Shown here: piece by piece, positions 1 through 10,179 of the stretch
Numbering within the stretch: position 1 is the first letter of the stretch
How the letters are laid out: the number at the start of each line of letters is the position of its first letter
Assembly: GCA_003116995.1 (NCBI GenBank)
Contig: BDSL01000059.1
Span: 496,001 to 560,000, forward strand
Source: Yamagishiella unicocca
Taxonomy: Eukaryota; Chlorophyta; Chlorophyceae; Chlamydomonadales; Volvocaceae
DNA: 64,000 bases
Direction of reading: 5' to 3'
Notes under the pieces: model-generated
Told to the model about the DNA's origin: nothing
Database searches by the model: none
Seen by the model: the letters and a program-made list of their open reading frames with translations, nothing else
Position numbers and translations under genes: made by a program

Positions 1-285
1 TCATCCTAATGTTGCCGGGCGGGTGCGGCACGGAGCGAGGCAGCCGTGACGGGCGGCGAGCTGCAAATCGGTACACAGCAGACTTAAAATGCCCACAAAT
101 GCGCAACTCCCCACCTGCATACAGATCACCCACCTACCCCGTATTAGCATTAAGGTGCCTTTCTATCCTTTAACTCGCTGTAAAAATACCATGCCCTCGT
201 CGAACCTGAGTGCAGAACGTCGATGCCGAACGACTACCCGCCCTTTTCAACCACTAACAGAGCACCGGCAACCCCAGCCGCTTAC

Positions 286-368
286 CAGCAGCTTGAAGCC
301 CGTTGATCCGGGCAGCTTGGGCAGGCCGTAGGCTGCCAGCACGCTGTTGACCAGAGTGGTGGGGTCAT
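286..368 (-). CDS. possible internal exon of a gene running off the left edge
   Basis: On the minus strand an acceptor (ACACGTAG) at 369 and a donor (CTGCTG|GTAAGC) at 285 bound an open stretch of 27 codons plus two bases. The peptide contains TTLVNSVLAAYGLPKLPG, which reads like ordinary protein sequence rather than low complexity. A further acceptor (TTTGCAG) at about 61 would continue in phase 0 through 60-1, ending in a TGA on the first three bases of the window. No upstream exon could be joined with confidence between 369 and 1245. I do not recognise the family. It could be a chance open stretch in GC-rich DNA. Confidence 0.3.
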
Positions 369-1248
369 CTACGTGTCGGTAGGGGGAAGGGTAAGGCGTA
401 GCCGCAGGCTGAAGGTAACGGGGGGAACCAGCCGAGCCGGAACACCAAGGCCCATGCGCCTCCCACCGACCGCAAAGGGGATCACCATGCGCTCCTGTGT
501 TCCTGCGGTTTGCGCCCTCCTCACCCTGCACCCCTCCCGTACAGCCAAGCATAGCCGCGGTACCTGATCCAGTAGTCAGGCTCGCCAAGACCGGCAGAGA
601 AAAGGACCGCAGCATCAGCGTTCGCCTCCGGAGCTGCGTGCGGTCTTCATCGCTGCCATGGCTTCGTGAAGCCATGTTGCCGTGACCATGCTTACTGCTG
701 CAGTCCGCATCGAATTCTGAAATTGCCGCTAGTAATATCCGTTTCCGCAATGCTTCGGGACGAGACTGGTACAGTCGCAGTTTGGGCGGCACGATGCCAC
801 CTGACCTAAGACCCACGCACGACGCGCCCGAATGCAAGAAACGAGCGACCTCCATCATACGGAATAAAAATAATTACAGTGCGCTTTTGATGGTTACCAG
901 TATCAATATATCAAAAGGAAGGAATGATGTGGCGCGCCATGAGCAATTGGTGGTAAATGCAACCTGAGGAGTAGAGCCACCATGCAATAGCCTTTCTCTG
1001 TACTGTATTGTCCTTGGGTTGTCGCTTGTGGCCCAACTCCCCAATTGACCCATGGGACAGCTGCTTAGAGGCGTGTACGAGCGTCTGCGATGTCCCTAAG
1101 GCCTTGACACGTAACAATTTGCATAAACAGTTGCAGTCATGCAGTAAGAGAAAGAGGAGCCGTGGAGTATTGAAGCGGCGGTTGCTTTTGGAGGAAGTCA
1201 AGCAGTAAACGTTTGCCAGGACGAAGTGCTAGTGAGCCCATTTCAGGT
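369..1248. other. no supported gene
   Basis: Several short ORFs occur on both strands, but none has convincing protein character or splice support. The 247-858 minus ORF has an ATG but is mostly compositional, apart from the possible exon described at its left end. The stretch from about 850 to 1000 is comparatively AT-rich. Nothing else is seen up to the H4 3' stem-loop. Confidence 0.5.
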
Positions 1249-1264
1249 GGTGTTGAAAAACACC
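1249..1264 (-). terminator. histone 3' stem-loop of H4
   Basis: The 16-base inverted repeat has a GGTGTT stem, a four-base loop and AACACC. It lies 45 bases beyond the H4 stop on the coding strand. The same element follows all five histone genes in the window. In volvocine algae and animals such stem-loops replace the poly(A) tail on replication-dependent histone mRNAs. Confidence 0.9.
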
Positions 1265-1309
1265 GAATTTTGGAGCCAATTCAGCGGCACCGGCGGACTC
1301 ATTTGGAGC

Positions 1310-2160
<851 letters not shown>

Positions 2161-2274
2161 GGCACCTTCATTAACCGGCCATGCGTCGGTGTCCTTTTTT
2201 TTTGCAGAGGGGGGAATATGGATTCATTTGGTATGCTCGACCTAATGATAGGAATAACCAGTCGCTACGAAGGT

Positions 2275-2290
2275 GGTGTTGAGAAACACC
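2275..2290 (-). terminator. histone 3' stem-loop of H2B (copy 1)
   Basis: GGTGTT and AACACC form a six-base-pair stem around a four-base loop, 32 bases past the H2B stop on the coding strand. It is the replication-dependent histone mRNA 3' end. Confidence 0.9.
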
Positions 2291-2322
2291 GGGTTTTTGA
2301 GAGATTTCAATTCGGAGGCACT

Positions 2323-2811
2323 TCAAGCCGAGGTGAACTTGGTCACGGCCTTGGTGCCCTCCGACACGGCGTGCTTGGCAAGCTCGCCAGGAAGAACCAG
2401 ACGAACAGCGGTCTGGATTTCACGCGAAGTCACAGTGGGCTTCTTGTTGTAGCGGCTCAGCTTCGATGCCTCGGTCGCGACCTTCTCGAAGATGTCGTTG
2501 ATGAAGCTGTTCATAATCGACATCGCCTTGGAGCTAATGCCGGTGTCGGGGTGAACTTGCTTCAGAACCTTGTAGATGTAGAGCTTGTAGGTCTCGCCCT
2601 TGGAGACCTTCTTGGCCTTCTTGGCCTTCTTCTCACCCTCATCGCCGGCAGCAGACGGCTCCTTGGCAGCCTTCTTGGCAGGAGACTTCTTCACCTTCTT
2701 GGGCGCCTTCTCAGCCTTGGGCTTGGCATCAGCCTTAGGCTTGGACTCTGCCTTTGCCTCAGCAGCCTCGGGCTGGGATGTGGGCTTCTCCTCCTTAGTC
2801 TTGGGGGCCAT
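2323..2811 (-). CDS. H2B: histone H2B (copy 1)
   Basis: This intronless gene encodes 162 residues. The N-terminal tail (about residues 1-68) is long and rich in Lys, Ala, Pro and Glu, with [16 protein letters not shown] blocks. The canonical H2B fold follows, from [18 protein letters not shown] through [20 protein letters not shown] to a C-terminal [11 protein letters not shown] that includes the ubiquitylatable lysine. H2B forms the H2A-H2B dimer of the nucleosome. The ATG at 2811 has CCACC context. The gene is head-to-head with H2A across about 300 bases and ends in a stem-loop. Its protein is identical to the copy at 8377-8865. The tail is longer than in most plants, as is usual for volvocine algae. 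Confidence 0.97.
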   Translation of the reverse strand: MAPKTKEEKPTSQPEAAEAKAESKPKADAKPKAEKAPKKVKKSPAKKAAKEPSAAGDEGEKKAKKAKKVSKGETYKLYIYKVLKQVHPDTGISSKAMSIMNSFINDIFEKVATEASKLSRYNKKPTVTSREIQTAVRLVLPGELAKHAVSEGTKAVTKFTSA

Positions 2812-3112
2812 GGTGGTAAGTTTGGAAATTGAAGATCAACTGGTTGCTGTAAAATAGAACAGGTGGCAACGCGGTCACCATAAGTAGGTTGCGACGATCA
2901 GTCGGCCGCGGACCCGGCGACCGGTCGTGTGCTCGGACTAACGGTAAGAAAGGAACGACCGTCGTGGTACTATCACGGTCGTCCTCGAACAGGACGCTCA
3001 TAAATGTGCTACGACCTTGTATAGTAAACAATACTACTAATATCTGTTAATTTGCTCGATCAGGACTCTCAAACATTTAACCTGCTCCCTTTCGAAGCTT
3101 CCAACACTTCCA
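2812..3112. promoter_or_regulatory. divergent H2B-H2A promoter (copy 1)
   Basis: This 301-base region separates the two ATGs. A perfect inverted repeat, ACGACCGT (2955-2962) and ACGGTCGT (2975-2982), sits near the middle, and related GACCGGTCGT sequence lies at about 2918-2927. TATA-like stretches occur at 3019-3024 (GTATAG) for H2A and at about 2848-2857 (CTATTTTAC on the minus strand) for H2B. The same arrangement is kept in the second copy, which suggests shared regulation of both genes. Confidence 0.7.
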
Positions 3113-3505
3113 ATGGCTGGCCGTGGCAAGGGCAAGACCGCCGGAAAGAAGGCCGTGAGCCGTAGCTCCAAGGCTGGACTTCAGTTTCCTGTTGGCCGCA
3201 TTGCTCGTTACCTGAAGAAGGGCAAGTACGCCGAGCGCGTCGGTGCTGGCGCTCCCGTTTACCTTGCCGCCGTTCTGGAGTACCTGACTGCTGAGGTGCT
3301 GGAGCTGGCTGGCAACGCTGCTCGCGACAACAAGAAGAACCGCATCGTTCCTCGCCACATCCAGCTTGCTATCCGCAACGATGAGGAGCTGGGCAAGCTT
3401 CTTGGCGAGGTGACCATCGCTTCCGGCGGTGTCCTGCCCAACATCCACGCCGTGCTTCTGCCCAAGAAGTCCAAGGGTGGCAAGGCTGCTGAGGAGGAGG
3501 CCTAG
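3113..3505 (+). CDS. H2A: histone H2A (copy 1)
   Basis: This intronless gene encodes 130 residues starting [19 protein letters not shown], followed by the H2A signature [14 protein letters not shown]. The docking-domain segment [22 protein letters not shown] follows, and the protein ends in [12 protein letters not shown]. It carries no SQ[E/D]-phi motif at the end, so it is a canonical H2A rather than H2A.X, and it lacks H2A.Z features. It forms the H2A-H2B dimer of the nucleosome. The start at 3113 follows the shared divergent promoter. The protein is identical to the copy at 9151-9543. Confidence 0.97.
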   Translation: MAGRGKGKTAGKKAVSRSSKAGLQFPVGRIARYLKKGKYAERVGAGAPVYLAAVLEYLTAEVLELAGNAARDNKKNRIVPRHIQLAIRNDEELGKLLGEVTIASGGVLPNIHAVLLPKKSKGGKAAEEEA

Positions 3506-3536
3506 GCAACCATCATAAAATTAATTTCGACAACCC

Positions 3537-3552
3537 GGTGTTTCTCAACACC
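3537..3552 (+). terminator. histone 3' stem-loop of H2A (copy 1)
   Basis: GGTGTTTCTCAACACC, 31 bases past the H2A stop. The six-base-pair stem and four-base loop match the other histone genes here. Confidence 0.9.
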
Positions 3553-3555
3553 ACC

Positions 3556-4009
3556 ACAGACGGGAATCCAATCCGTGTTTTTTCCAGGTATATTTGTAAT
3601 GAGTACCATTTAAAACATGTGCGCCAAAGCAGCCTACAGCACCCAGGTTTCGACAGGCATTCAGTAAGATGCCGGACCGTGAAGTCTCTTAAATTCAGCA
3701 ATTTGGTACAGGCATAAATTCACGTCGCTCATACATTATTTCTGTCGTTCGGCGAAACACCCTAAAAGCTTGTCCGGTCTTTATCTATTTTGTTGTTATG
3801 AACTAGGGCTTTACGGTTTAATTTCTAAAGTCCGCTGAAAGTACATCTTGAATGCAAACAAAATGATATAGCGTACACATACGCGTTGGTCTGTGTTCTC
3901 CTTAGTCTGGTGGTGCTATTCGCGGTATGACTCGGCGTACGACTATCGACATTTCTAGAGCGAGGCGTTGAAATTGAAGTCATTTGACAAAAGATTATAT
4001 GCTACAACG
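3556..4009. other. intergenic, presumed promoter of the LRR gene
   Basis: No gene is seen. The stretch is AT-richer than its neighbours and would hold the promoter and 5' UTR of the plus-strand LRR gene starting near 4010. Confidence 0.5.
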
Positions 4010-7000
4010 ATGTCGTTACCGAACTGGATTGATGGTTTTGTGGCTTGCTTCACTGGGTCAACGAAGCAGCAGCCAACGTCCAAGGCATTTGCATGCACCG
4101 ACACCCAAACGACCAGACACACAGAGTTGGCATCTACACCTAAGCGCCTTGGAGATTCCGGCAATGGATTCCTCGACCTGGTTCCGCTTTTCTGGTCACA
4201 CATCCATACGCCCGACCGGCTGAACCTACGCCTATGCTGCCGGGAAAGCCGCCGAATTCATGACTCGCTTGTTAATGAATTGTGCGTTTGTGACGAGGGA
4301 TCGATGCTGTCCGAGGTGCCGCCCGCGCGCCTCCCGCGCTCGCCGCTGCCGACATGTAGTGAGACGGCTGCCGAGACGGGCAGAGCGCTGCAGGGTTTCA
4401 TTTCGCGCGGCTGTCATCCACACCTAGTACTTCTATGCCTCAGCGATGGAAACGAACGGCGACGGCATGAGCAGGGGTACGTTCTGCAGCGAAGGGATAC
4501 GGATGTCCGAATGTATGGCATACGAGCCTGCGTGCAAGCAACCGGCGGCCCTAAGTATCCTTAGGGCCCCTTAATTCAATGGTCTTTCCATATAGGTTAA
4601 TGGCTTGCACAGCCATCCTTAAAACTACGATATTGCAGGGCCGTCCGTCGCCTTGCCTCCTCTCCTGCTTCCTTGTCTGTCGTCGCCTACGTCACTTCGC
4701 GCTTCGAATAAGTTCACCACAGTTACTTCCAACCCCAAATCCTTGGTTGACCCTCGCGACCGCATCCTGACCTCCCAACTGCGAGTTGCGCTTGCACTAG
4801 TGCCCTTGTTGCGGCCGTGTTCTCCCAATATCAAGCACCTAGCCGAACTATCACGATCTACTTTCCGCATCCTTTCGTAAACCAATACCGTATGCACTCA
4901 CAACTCCCTCAGATGCGGATCTCAGGTGCACGCTCGGATCCCGCAACTACCGCATCCTCGCCCCCTTGTTGAATTCCCTGCCCCCCTCATTGCCTCGGGC
5001 GCGTATTTGCTTTCAGGCTTGCAGCGTTGTTATCAATCTCCAAAGCAGCGAGCGAGCTGGCCGTCCTTCATCTGGCCGGAGTGCCCCTCACACCGCAAAC
5101 GGCCCGAGCGCTGAAGTCTCTTCTGCTGGCGTCTGCACCGACGGCCACCAAGAACATAACCACCACGGCGTCGTCGGCGCCGCCGCTGCGTCTGCAACTG
5201 TACGGCTACGACATGACACGTCAGCCCGCGGCAGTCGCGTTAGAGATGCTGATGGCAGCCGGCTCGCCGCGCCTGGCGCGCCTGGAACTGTGGGGATGCG
5301 TCGGCTGGCCTAAGCGGCTGGCCTCTGCGCTGCAGACCTGCAGCCAGCTCCGCCGCCTCGCCGTGTCCTTCCAGCCCCTCCTGCGCCCAGACGTAGGCAC
5401 CCACGCAGGCGCCGGCGGAGACCACCACCTTCACCTCAACCTCCATTCATCCCGCGCCGCGCAGCACCACCACACAGGCGCCGCAGCGACGGGGGCCTTG
5501 ACAACCTTTCCCGCCGCCGCCGCCGCCGCCACCGCCACCAGCGTCATCAAGTCCATCGGCGCCCTGCGTCAGCTGCACTCCCTGGAGCTGCGCGGCTGCA
5601 CCTTCAACCTCTCCCGCGCCGGGTCCCGGCCGGCGCCCACCACCAACCGGCGCGGCTCCCGTCCCGGCGTGGTGAATAAGGCGGCCGCTGCTGAGAAGGC
5701 CGCTGTGGCCGCGGCACCCACTTTACAGCAGCTCGCGTCGGCGATGTTCCAGCTCACCGGCCTGACCCGCCTTGCCCTGGACGGGCTGTGTACCGTGACG
5801 CCGCTGCTGACGGCAATGACCTGCATGAGGGGGCTGCGGGCGCTGGAGCTGCCGGACGTCAGTGCGGCGGCGGCTGACCTGGCCGCGATTGCGCAGTCCG
5901 TGCCGCGGCTGGTGTCCCTGACGGTGGGGGCGATTGGGAAGGGCTCGGTTCTGGAGCTCCGGAACCCGAGTGAGCGGGCGGCGGTGGCGGCGCGGGCGCC
6001 GGAGCCGTTGCCGCTGCCGCCGCTGCTGGCGGCGCTGCGGGTTGCTCGGCACCGGCCTACGATGCGGACGATGCGATCGTTGCGGCTGACGCTGGAGGCC
6101 AAGGCGGTGGCGAAGCCGGCGGCAGGGGCCGGTGGAGATTCGGATCGGATGGCTGTGGTGGTGCCGGGTATTGAGATCGACATGATGGATGTGGAGTTCG
6201 ACCCGTTGCAGGTGGGCGCCGGGGGCTGAAGCTGTGGAGGTGGTTGCGGTTATTCAGCTATAACATCTGGTTAATGGTCAAGGCGACGGTGGCGAGCCCG
6301 CATTAGTTGAAGCTCCGCGCCCCACTCACCTGTCTGGCGGCCATCCTCCCCGCGGCCACCTTCCCGCTGCGCGCAGGCCTTTCTCGGAAGCGAAGACGCT
6401 GTGATGCGATCCGTCCTGCTGCCAGAGTCGGCGGAGGCGCTGGCGGCAGCCATTCGCCTCCTGGCGCCGTCGCCACCGCCGCCTTCAGCACCGCAGTCAA
6501 AGGCTACCGGCGGAGGCGCTGCGTGCGGAATCACAAGGGCGGAGGATGAGGAGGACGGCGGCGAGGAGTCGGAGCCGATTGCCGGTCAGGCCTGGCAGCG
6601 GGATCTAGTGATCCACAACGTGCAGGGGAGCCTCACTCCCGTGGCAGTGGGGGAGCCCGCGGCGGCTCAGGAGGGGTGCGGAGGGCCGGCGGCACACCCA
6701 GCGGGGGGGCACACCGCGTGGCTGTCGGAGATAAGGCCCCTCGGGTTGTGGGGCCTCGAGCTGTACGGCATTGGCATGGAGGCGTGCGACCTGGTGGCGG
6801 TGGCTGAGCTGTCCACGCTGCGGGTGAGTGTGTGTTTGTATGGAGTGGGGTTTGATGAAGAGCCTCCGGCCCCGCAGGACGATTATGTTCGTTAGCGCCA
6901 TGTTCCATTGACCACGCATGCCTGCCTCGGGTCGGGTTACGTCGTACGCGATCGCAGCTGTCGGCCATAGCCTCTTAAGACTCGGTGCTGACATCTCCTT

Positions 7001-7621
7001 AGCTTCCCGAAACGCCACCGCGGCCTCCGCCCATCCGGCCGCCCGCCCTCCCCTTCACAGCGCCTTACCCTCGCGTCCGGCGAGCTGGCTGTGGAGTCCC
7101 TGCCCTGCCTGACTTCGCTCCCGCTGCTGGAGTACCTTGAGCTCACCCGCTGCTCGGCCCGCCACCGCATCAACCAGCGCATCAGCTCCACCAGCGGTGA
7201 TGGCCACGGCGGTGATGGCCGCGGCGGTGATGGCCGCGGCGGTGATGGCCGCGGCGGTGATGGCCGCGGCGGTGATGGCCGCGGCGGTGATGGCCGCGGC
7301 GGTGATGGCCGCGGCGGTGACGGCCGTGGCCCGGAGGGCGGCAGCAAGAGGGCGCTGCTGGAGCTGTGTATGACGGCACCGGCGCTGCAGCGGGTGCTGG
7401 TGGTGCGGTGCGCGGGTGACGGCTGCGGATCGGCCGGCGCGGAGGGGCCGCTGGGCGCGGAGTGGGTGCGGCAGCAGCTGGCGGCGATGGGGCCACGGTC
7501 GAAGTGGCTGGCAGCGAAGGGGGAGGCGGGGGCAGTGCCGGGGGCCGGTGTGGAGCAGTGCGGCGGCAGCGGCGGGTCGGAGGGGAGGGTTAGGGACTGG
7601 CCTGAGGTGAGCTGGGATTAG
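4010..7621 (+). CDS. leucine-rich-repeat protein, possibly F-box-like
   Basis: Four exons join in phase: 4010-4476, 5017-6211, 6377-6823 and 7061-7621 (889 residues, stop TAG). Exon 1 encodes a segment (about residues 56-90) with FLDLVPLFWSHI and LNLRLCCRESRRIHDSL, which resembles the weak F-box-like starts of algal LRR proteins. Later exons carry irregular leucine-rich repeats such as LTGLTRLALDGL, MRGLRALELPDV and LPLLEYLELTRC, and the repeats continue cleanly across the joins, which supports them. LRRs bind protein partners. An F-box would dock to SKP1 in an SCF ubiquitin ligase, but that part is inference. Exon 4 contains a nine-copy 15-bp tandem repeat giving Gly/Asp/Arg repeats. The ATG at 4010 is the first in frame. 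The gene sits between the two duplicated histone units. Confidence 0.75.
7196..7330 (+). repeat. 15-bp tandem repeat inside the LRR gene
   Basis: Nine head-to-tail copies of GGTGATGGCCGCGGC, the first and last slightly changed, lie in exon 4. In the gene frame they encode GDGRG units. The unit length is a multiple of three and has no stop, so copy-number changes keep the frame. Confidence 0.95.
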
Positions 7622-7701
7622 GCGCGGGCGTGAGCTGTGGCGGGGGAGGATGGGGGAGAGACGACGAGGCGTCGAAGCAGCCCAGACGTGGGGCATGGTG
7701 C

Positions 7702-7706
7702 TGTAA
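7702..7706 (+). terminator. TGTAA polyadenylation signal of the LRR gene
   Basis: TGTAA occurs about 80 bases after the stop. This pentamer is the usual poly(A) signal in volvocine algae. Confidence 0.6.
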
Positions 7707-8205
7707 CGCTTGTTATCTAGTGACATGAGGGTTGACGCTTAAGGTCTAGGTACTGACGCGAATGGTCGTTAACGTGTGAATGTATTCTTGGGTGGTGTGT
7801 TGGTTTTGCGGCGAAACTTTTGAACGGTTGTTTGCTGGTGGTACGACTTGCATTTCAGAGGCCTGCACAACTTTTAATGCGGTAAGACGGAGTAAGGCAT
7901 TCAGCGCAATTCGCATGGCAAGAACCGCAAGCACAGCGCGGGGCGCATTGTGCATGCAGCATTGTATGTCTGCGTGGGCTGATGAGGATTTCATGGATGT
8001 ACGTTGACGATGAACCCGTAAGCGACCTGAGCGTTATCCAAGCCGAATACAGAACACAGGGAAGTGCTCACTCCGGCCGGTCCAGGAGCTCCGCCGCGTC
8101 ATCGGATGTCTTTGTTTGCGATTTGGGTTGATCAAAGAAGACGTGGCCCTGCGTCTTCGCTGCCATCATGCAGAGTGGCAGGCGGAGGGTTCTATGACAT
8201 GCCCA
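7707..8205. other. intergenic, no gene seen
   Basis: Only short ORFs without recognisable protein features occur between the LRR gene and the second histone unit. Confidence 0.5.
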
Positions 8206-8328
8206 GGTACCTTCATTAACCGACCATGCGTCGGTGTCCTTCGCATATTGCCAGCCGAAGGGGGGGAATATGGATTCATTTGGTATGCTCGACCTAGTGA
8301 TAAGAGTATACCCAGTCGCTACGAAGGT

Positions 8329-8344
8329 GGTGTTGAGAAACACC
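8329..8344 (-). terminator. histone 3' stem-loop of H2B (copy 2)
   Basis: GGTGTTGAGAAACACC, identical to that of copy 1 and in the same position relative to the H2B stop. Confidence 0.9.
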
Positions 8345-8376
8345 GGGTTTTTGAGAGATTTCAATTCGGAGGCACT

Positions 8377-8865
8377 TCAAGCCGAGGTGAACTTGGTCAC
8401 GGCCTTGGTGCCCTCCGACACGGCGTGCTTGGCAAGCTCGCCAGGAAGAACCAGACGAACAGCGGTCTGGATTTCACGCGAAGTCACAGTGGGCTTCTTG
8501 TTGTAGCGGCTCAGCTTCGATGCCTCAGTCGCGACCTTCTCGAAGATGTCGTTGATAAAGCTGTTCATAATCGACATCGCCTTGGAGCTGATGCCGGTGT
8601 CAGGGTGAACTTGCTTCAGAACCTTGTAGATGTACAGCTTGTAGGTCTCGCCCTTGGAGACCTTCTTGGCCTTCTTGGCCTTCTTCTCACCCTCATCGCC
8701 GGCAGCAGACGGCTCCTTGGCAGCCTTCTTGGCAGGAGACTTCTTCACCTTCTTGGGCGCCTTCTCAGCCTTGGGCTTGGCATCAGCCTTAGGCTTGGAC
8801 TCAGCCTTTGCCTCAGCAGCCTCGGGCTGGGATGTGGGCTTCTCCTCCTTAGTCTTGGGGGCCAT
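8377..8865 (-). CDS. H2B: histone H2B (copy 2)
   Basis: This intronless gene encodes 162 residues, identical in protein sequence to 2323-2811. I chose the ATG at 8865 ([12 protein letters not shown]) by comparison with copy 1. The frame stays open upstream to 9015, but those codons lie in the shared promoter and are not conserved as protein. Synonymous differences from copy 1 are few (for example at about 8527 and 8590), pointing to recent duplication or gene conversion. The gene is head-to-head with H2A at 9151. Confidence 0.97.
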   Translation of the reverse strand: MAPKTKEEKPTSQPEAAEAKAESKPKADAKPKAEKAPKKVKKSPAKKAAKEPSAAGDEGEKKAKKAKKVSKGETYKLYIYKVLKQVHPDTGISSKAMSIMNSFINDIFEKVATEASKLSRYNKKPTVTSREIQTAVRLVLPGELAKHAVSEGTKAVTKFTSA

Positions 8866-9150
8866 GGTGATAAGTTTGGAATTGAAGGTTAACTGGTTGC
8901 TGTAAAATAGACCAGGTTGCAACGCGGTCAACATAAGTAGGTTGCGACGATGCGGCCCCGGCGACCGGTCGTGTGCTCGGACTAACGGAAGAAACGACCG
9001 TCGTGGTACTATCACGGTCGTCCTCGAACAGGACGCTCATAAAACTACTACGACCTTGTATATGGACAACACTACTAATATCTGTTAATTTGCTCCATCA
9101 GGACTCTCAAACAACTTACCTGCTCCCTTTCGAAGCTTCCAACACTTCCA
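8866..9150. promoter_or_regulatory. divergent H2B-H2A promoter (copy 2)
   Basis: This 285-base region retains the inverted repeat ACGACCGT (8994-9001) and ACGGTCGT (9014-9021) with the same 12-base spacer as copy 1. It also keeps the GACCGGTCGTGTGCTCGG block and TATA-like sequence (GTATATGG near 9058) upstream of H2A. Confidence 0.7.
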
Positions 9151-9543
9151 ATGGCTGGCCGTGGCAAGGGCAAGACCGCCGGCAAGAAGGCCGTGAGCCG
9201 CAGCTCCAAGGCTGGCCTTCAGTTTCCTGTTGGCCGCATTGCTCGTTACCTGAAGAAGGGCAAGTACGCCGAGCGCGTCGGTGCTGGCGCTCCCGTTTAC
9301 CTTGCCGCCGTGCTGGAGTACCTGACTGCTGAGGTGCTGGAGCTGGCTGGCAACGCTGCTCGCGACAACAAGAAGAACCGCATCGTTCCTCGCCACATCC
9401 AGCTTGCTATCCGCAACGATGAGGAGCTGGGCAAGCTTCTTGGCGAGGTGACCATCGCTTCCGGCGGTGTCCTGCCCAACATCCACGCCGTGCTTCTGCC
9501 CAAGAAGTCCAAGGGTGGCAAGGCTGCTGAGGAGGAGGCCTAA
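9151..9543 (+). CDS. H2A: histone H2A (copy 2)
   Basis: This intronless gene encodes 130 residues, identical in protein to 3113-3505, with only scattered synonymous changes (for example the third codon positions near 9183, 9201 and 9309). The canonical H2A fold, docking domain and acidic C-terminus (AAEEEA) are present. It ends in TAA where copy 1 has TAG. It is paired head-to-head with H2B. Confidence 0.97.
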   Translation: MAGRGKGKTAGKKAVSRSSKAGLQFPVGRIARYLKKGKYAERVGAGAPVYLAAVLEYLTAEVLELAGNAARDNKKNRIVPRHIQLAIRNDEELGKLLGEVTIASGGVLPNIHAVLLPKKSKGGKAAEEEA

Positions 9544-9597
9544 GCAACCATTACATCATCATCATCATTCCATGATAATAGTGAATTCAACAAACCC

Positions 9598-9613
9598 GGT
9601 GTTTCTCAACACC
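9598..9613 (+). terminator. histone 3' stem-loop of H2A (copy 2)
   Basis: GGTGTTTCTCAACACC, 55 bases past the stop. It is further away than in copy 1 because of a short ATC-rich insertion at 9555-9570. Confidence 0.9.
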
Positions 9614-9617
9614 ACCC

Positions 9618-10179
9618 AAGCGGACACGCAAATACATCGCGTATCGAATGCGACCACCCCTGCTGCATATCACGATTACCGGTACTGTGGCTGTGGCTAA
9701 TACTCCTCAGGAAGGCTTCCCAGTGGACGTGAGGACGCCACGTCTTGCGCTCCCCAACATAGGTGCCAGTCCTGTGTCATAACGATGTCATCCAGGTGCC
9801 CCTAAAGATTAGGGCTAAACTACTGAATCAAGCGTAGAGCCATGATGTCGATCACGATGAGGTCTCCTCCGTCTCGTTAACATCTGTTCTTCTGTCGCGT
9901 CTCATGAACATTTGTTGCTTCTGCATGCATTTCGAAGGTCTTGCCGCCACGTCGTCCCCTTCCCTGCGCCCTGGGATTCGGCTCCAGGTCATTCAAACCG
10001 CGTCGCTGATATACGCTGTCAAAGGAACCCGTCAAACTACCCAAAAGCACCTGAAACGCGGTGCCAAACTCTTAACAAATAACCTCCAGCTTATTTCCTC
10101 CGGACATGCATGACACCTGCATCCTGCTACCTGCATCCTTGTATATCAGTACCTCCTGAAAGCTGCCGCGCGGTGCGTG
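9618..10179. other. intergenic, no gene seen
   Basis: The stretch holds the 3' flank of the makorin gene (minus) and of H2A. No TGTAA signal is obvious for makorin. Short ORFs look uninformative. Confidence 0.45.

Larger units (their letters stand above)
2161..3555. repeat. duplicated H2B-H2A unit, copy 1
   Basis: This segment is repeated in the same orientation at about 8206-9617. Similarity begins in non-coding DNA about 115 bases before the H2B stem-loop (CTTCATTAAC, CATGCGTCGGTGTCC and GGAATATGGATTCATTTGG are shared). It runs through H2B, the divergent promoter and H2A, and fades just past the H2A stem-loop. Coding sequences differ at few, mostly third-codon positions, and flanks differ by small indels. 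Confidence 0.85.
8206..9617. repeat. duplicated H2B-H2A unit, copy 2
   Basis: Direct-orientation copy of 2161-3555. Both genes encode identical proteins to copy 1. The intergenic promoter and both stem-loops are conserved, with small indels in non-coding DNA, for example about ten bases missing near 8950. Confidence 0.85.

Noticed and set aside
2218..2832. 204-codon plus-strand ORF
   Set aside because: It is the antisense shadow of H2B and recurs identically behind the second copy. GC-rich Lys/Ala codons leave the opposite strand open.
7970..8040. C/D-box snoRNA candidate (CTGATGA ... CCTGAG)
   Set aside because: The C box lacks the leading purine and no terminal stem pairs the ends. The match is at chance level.
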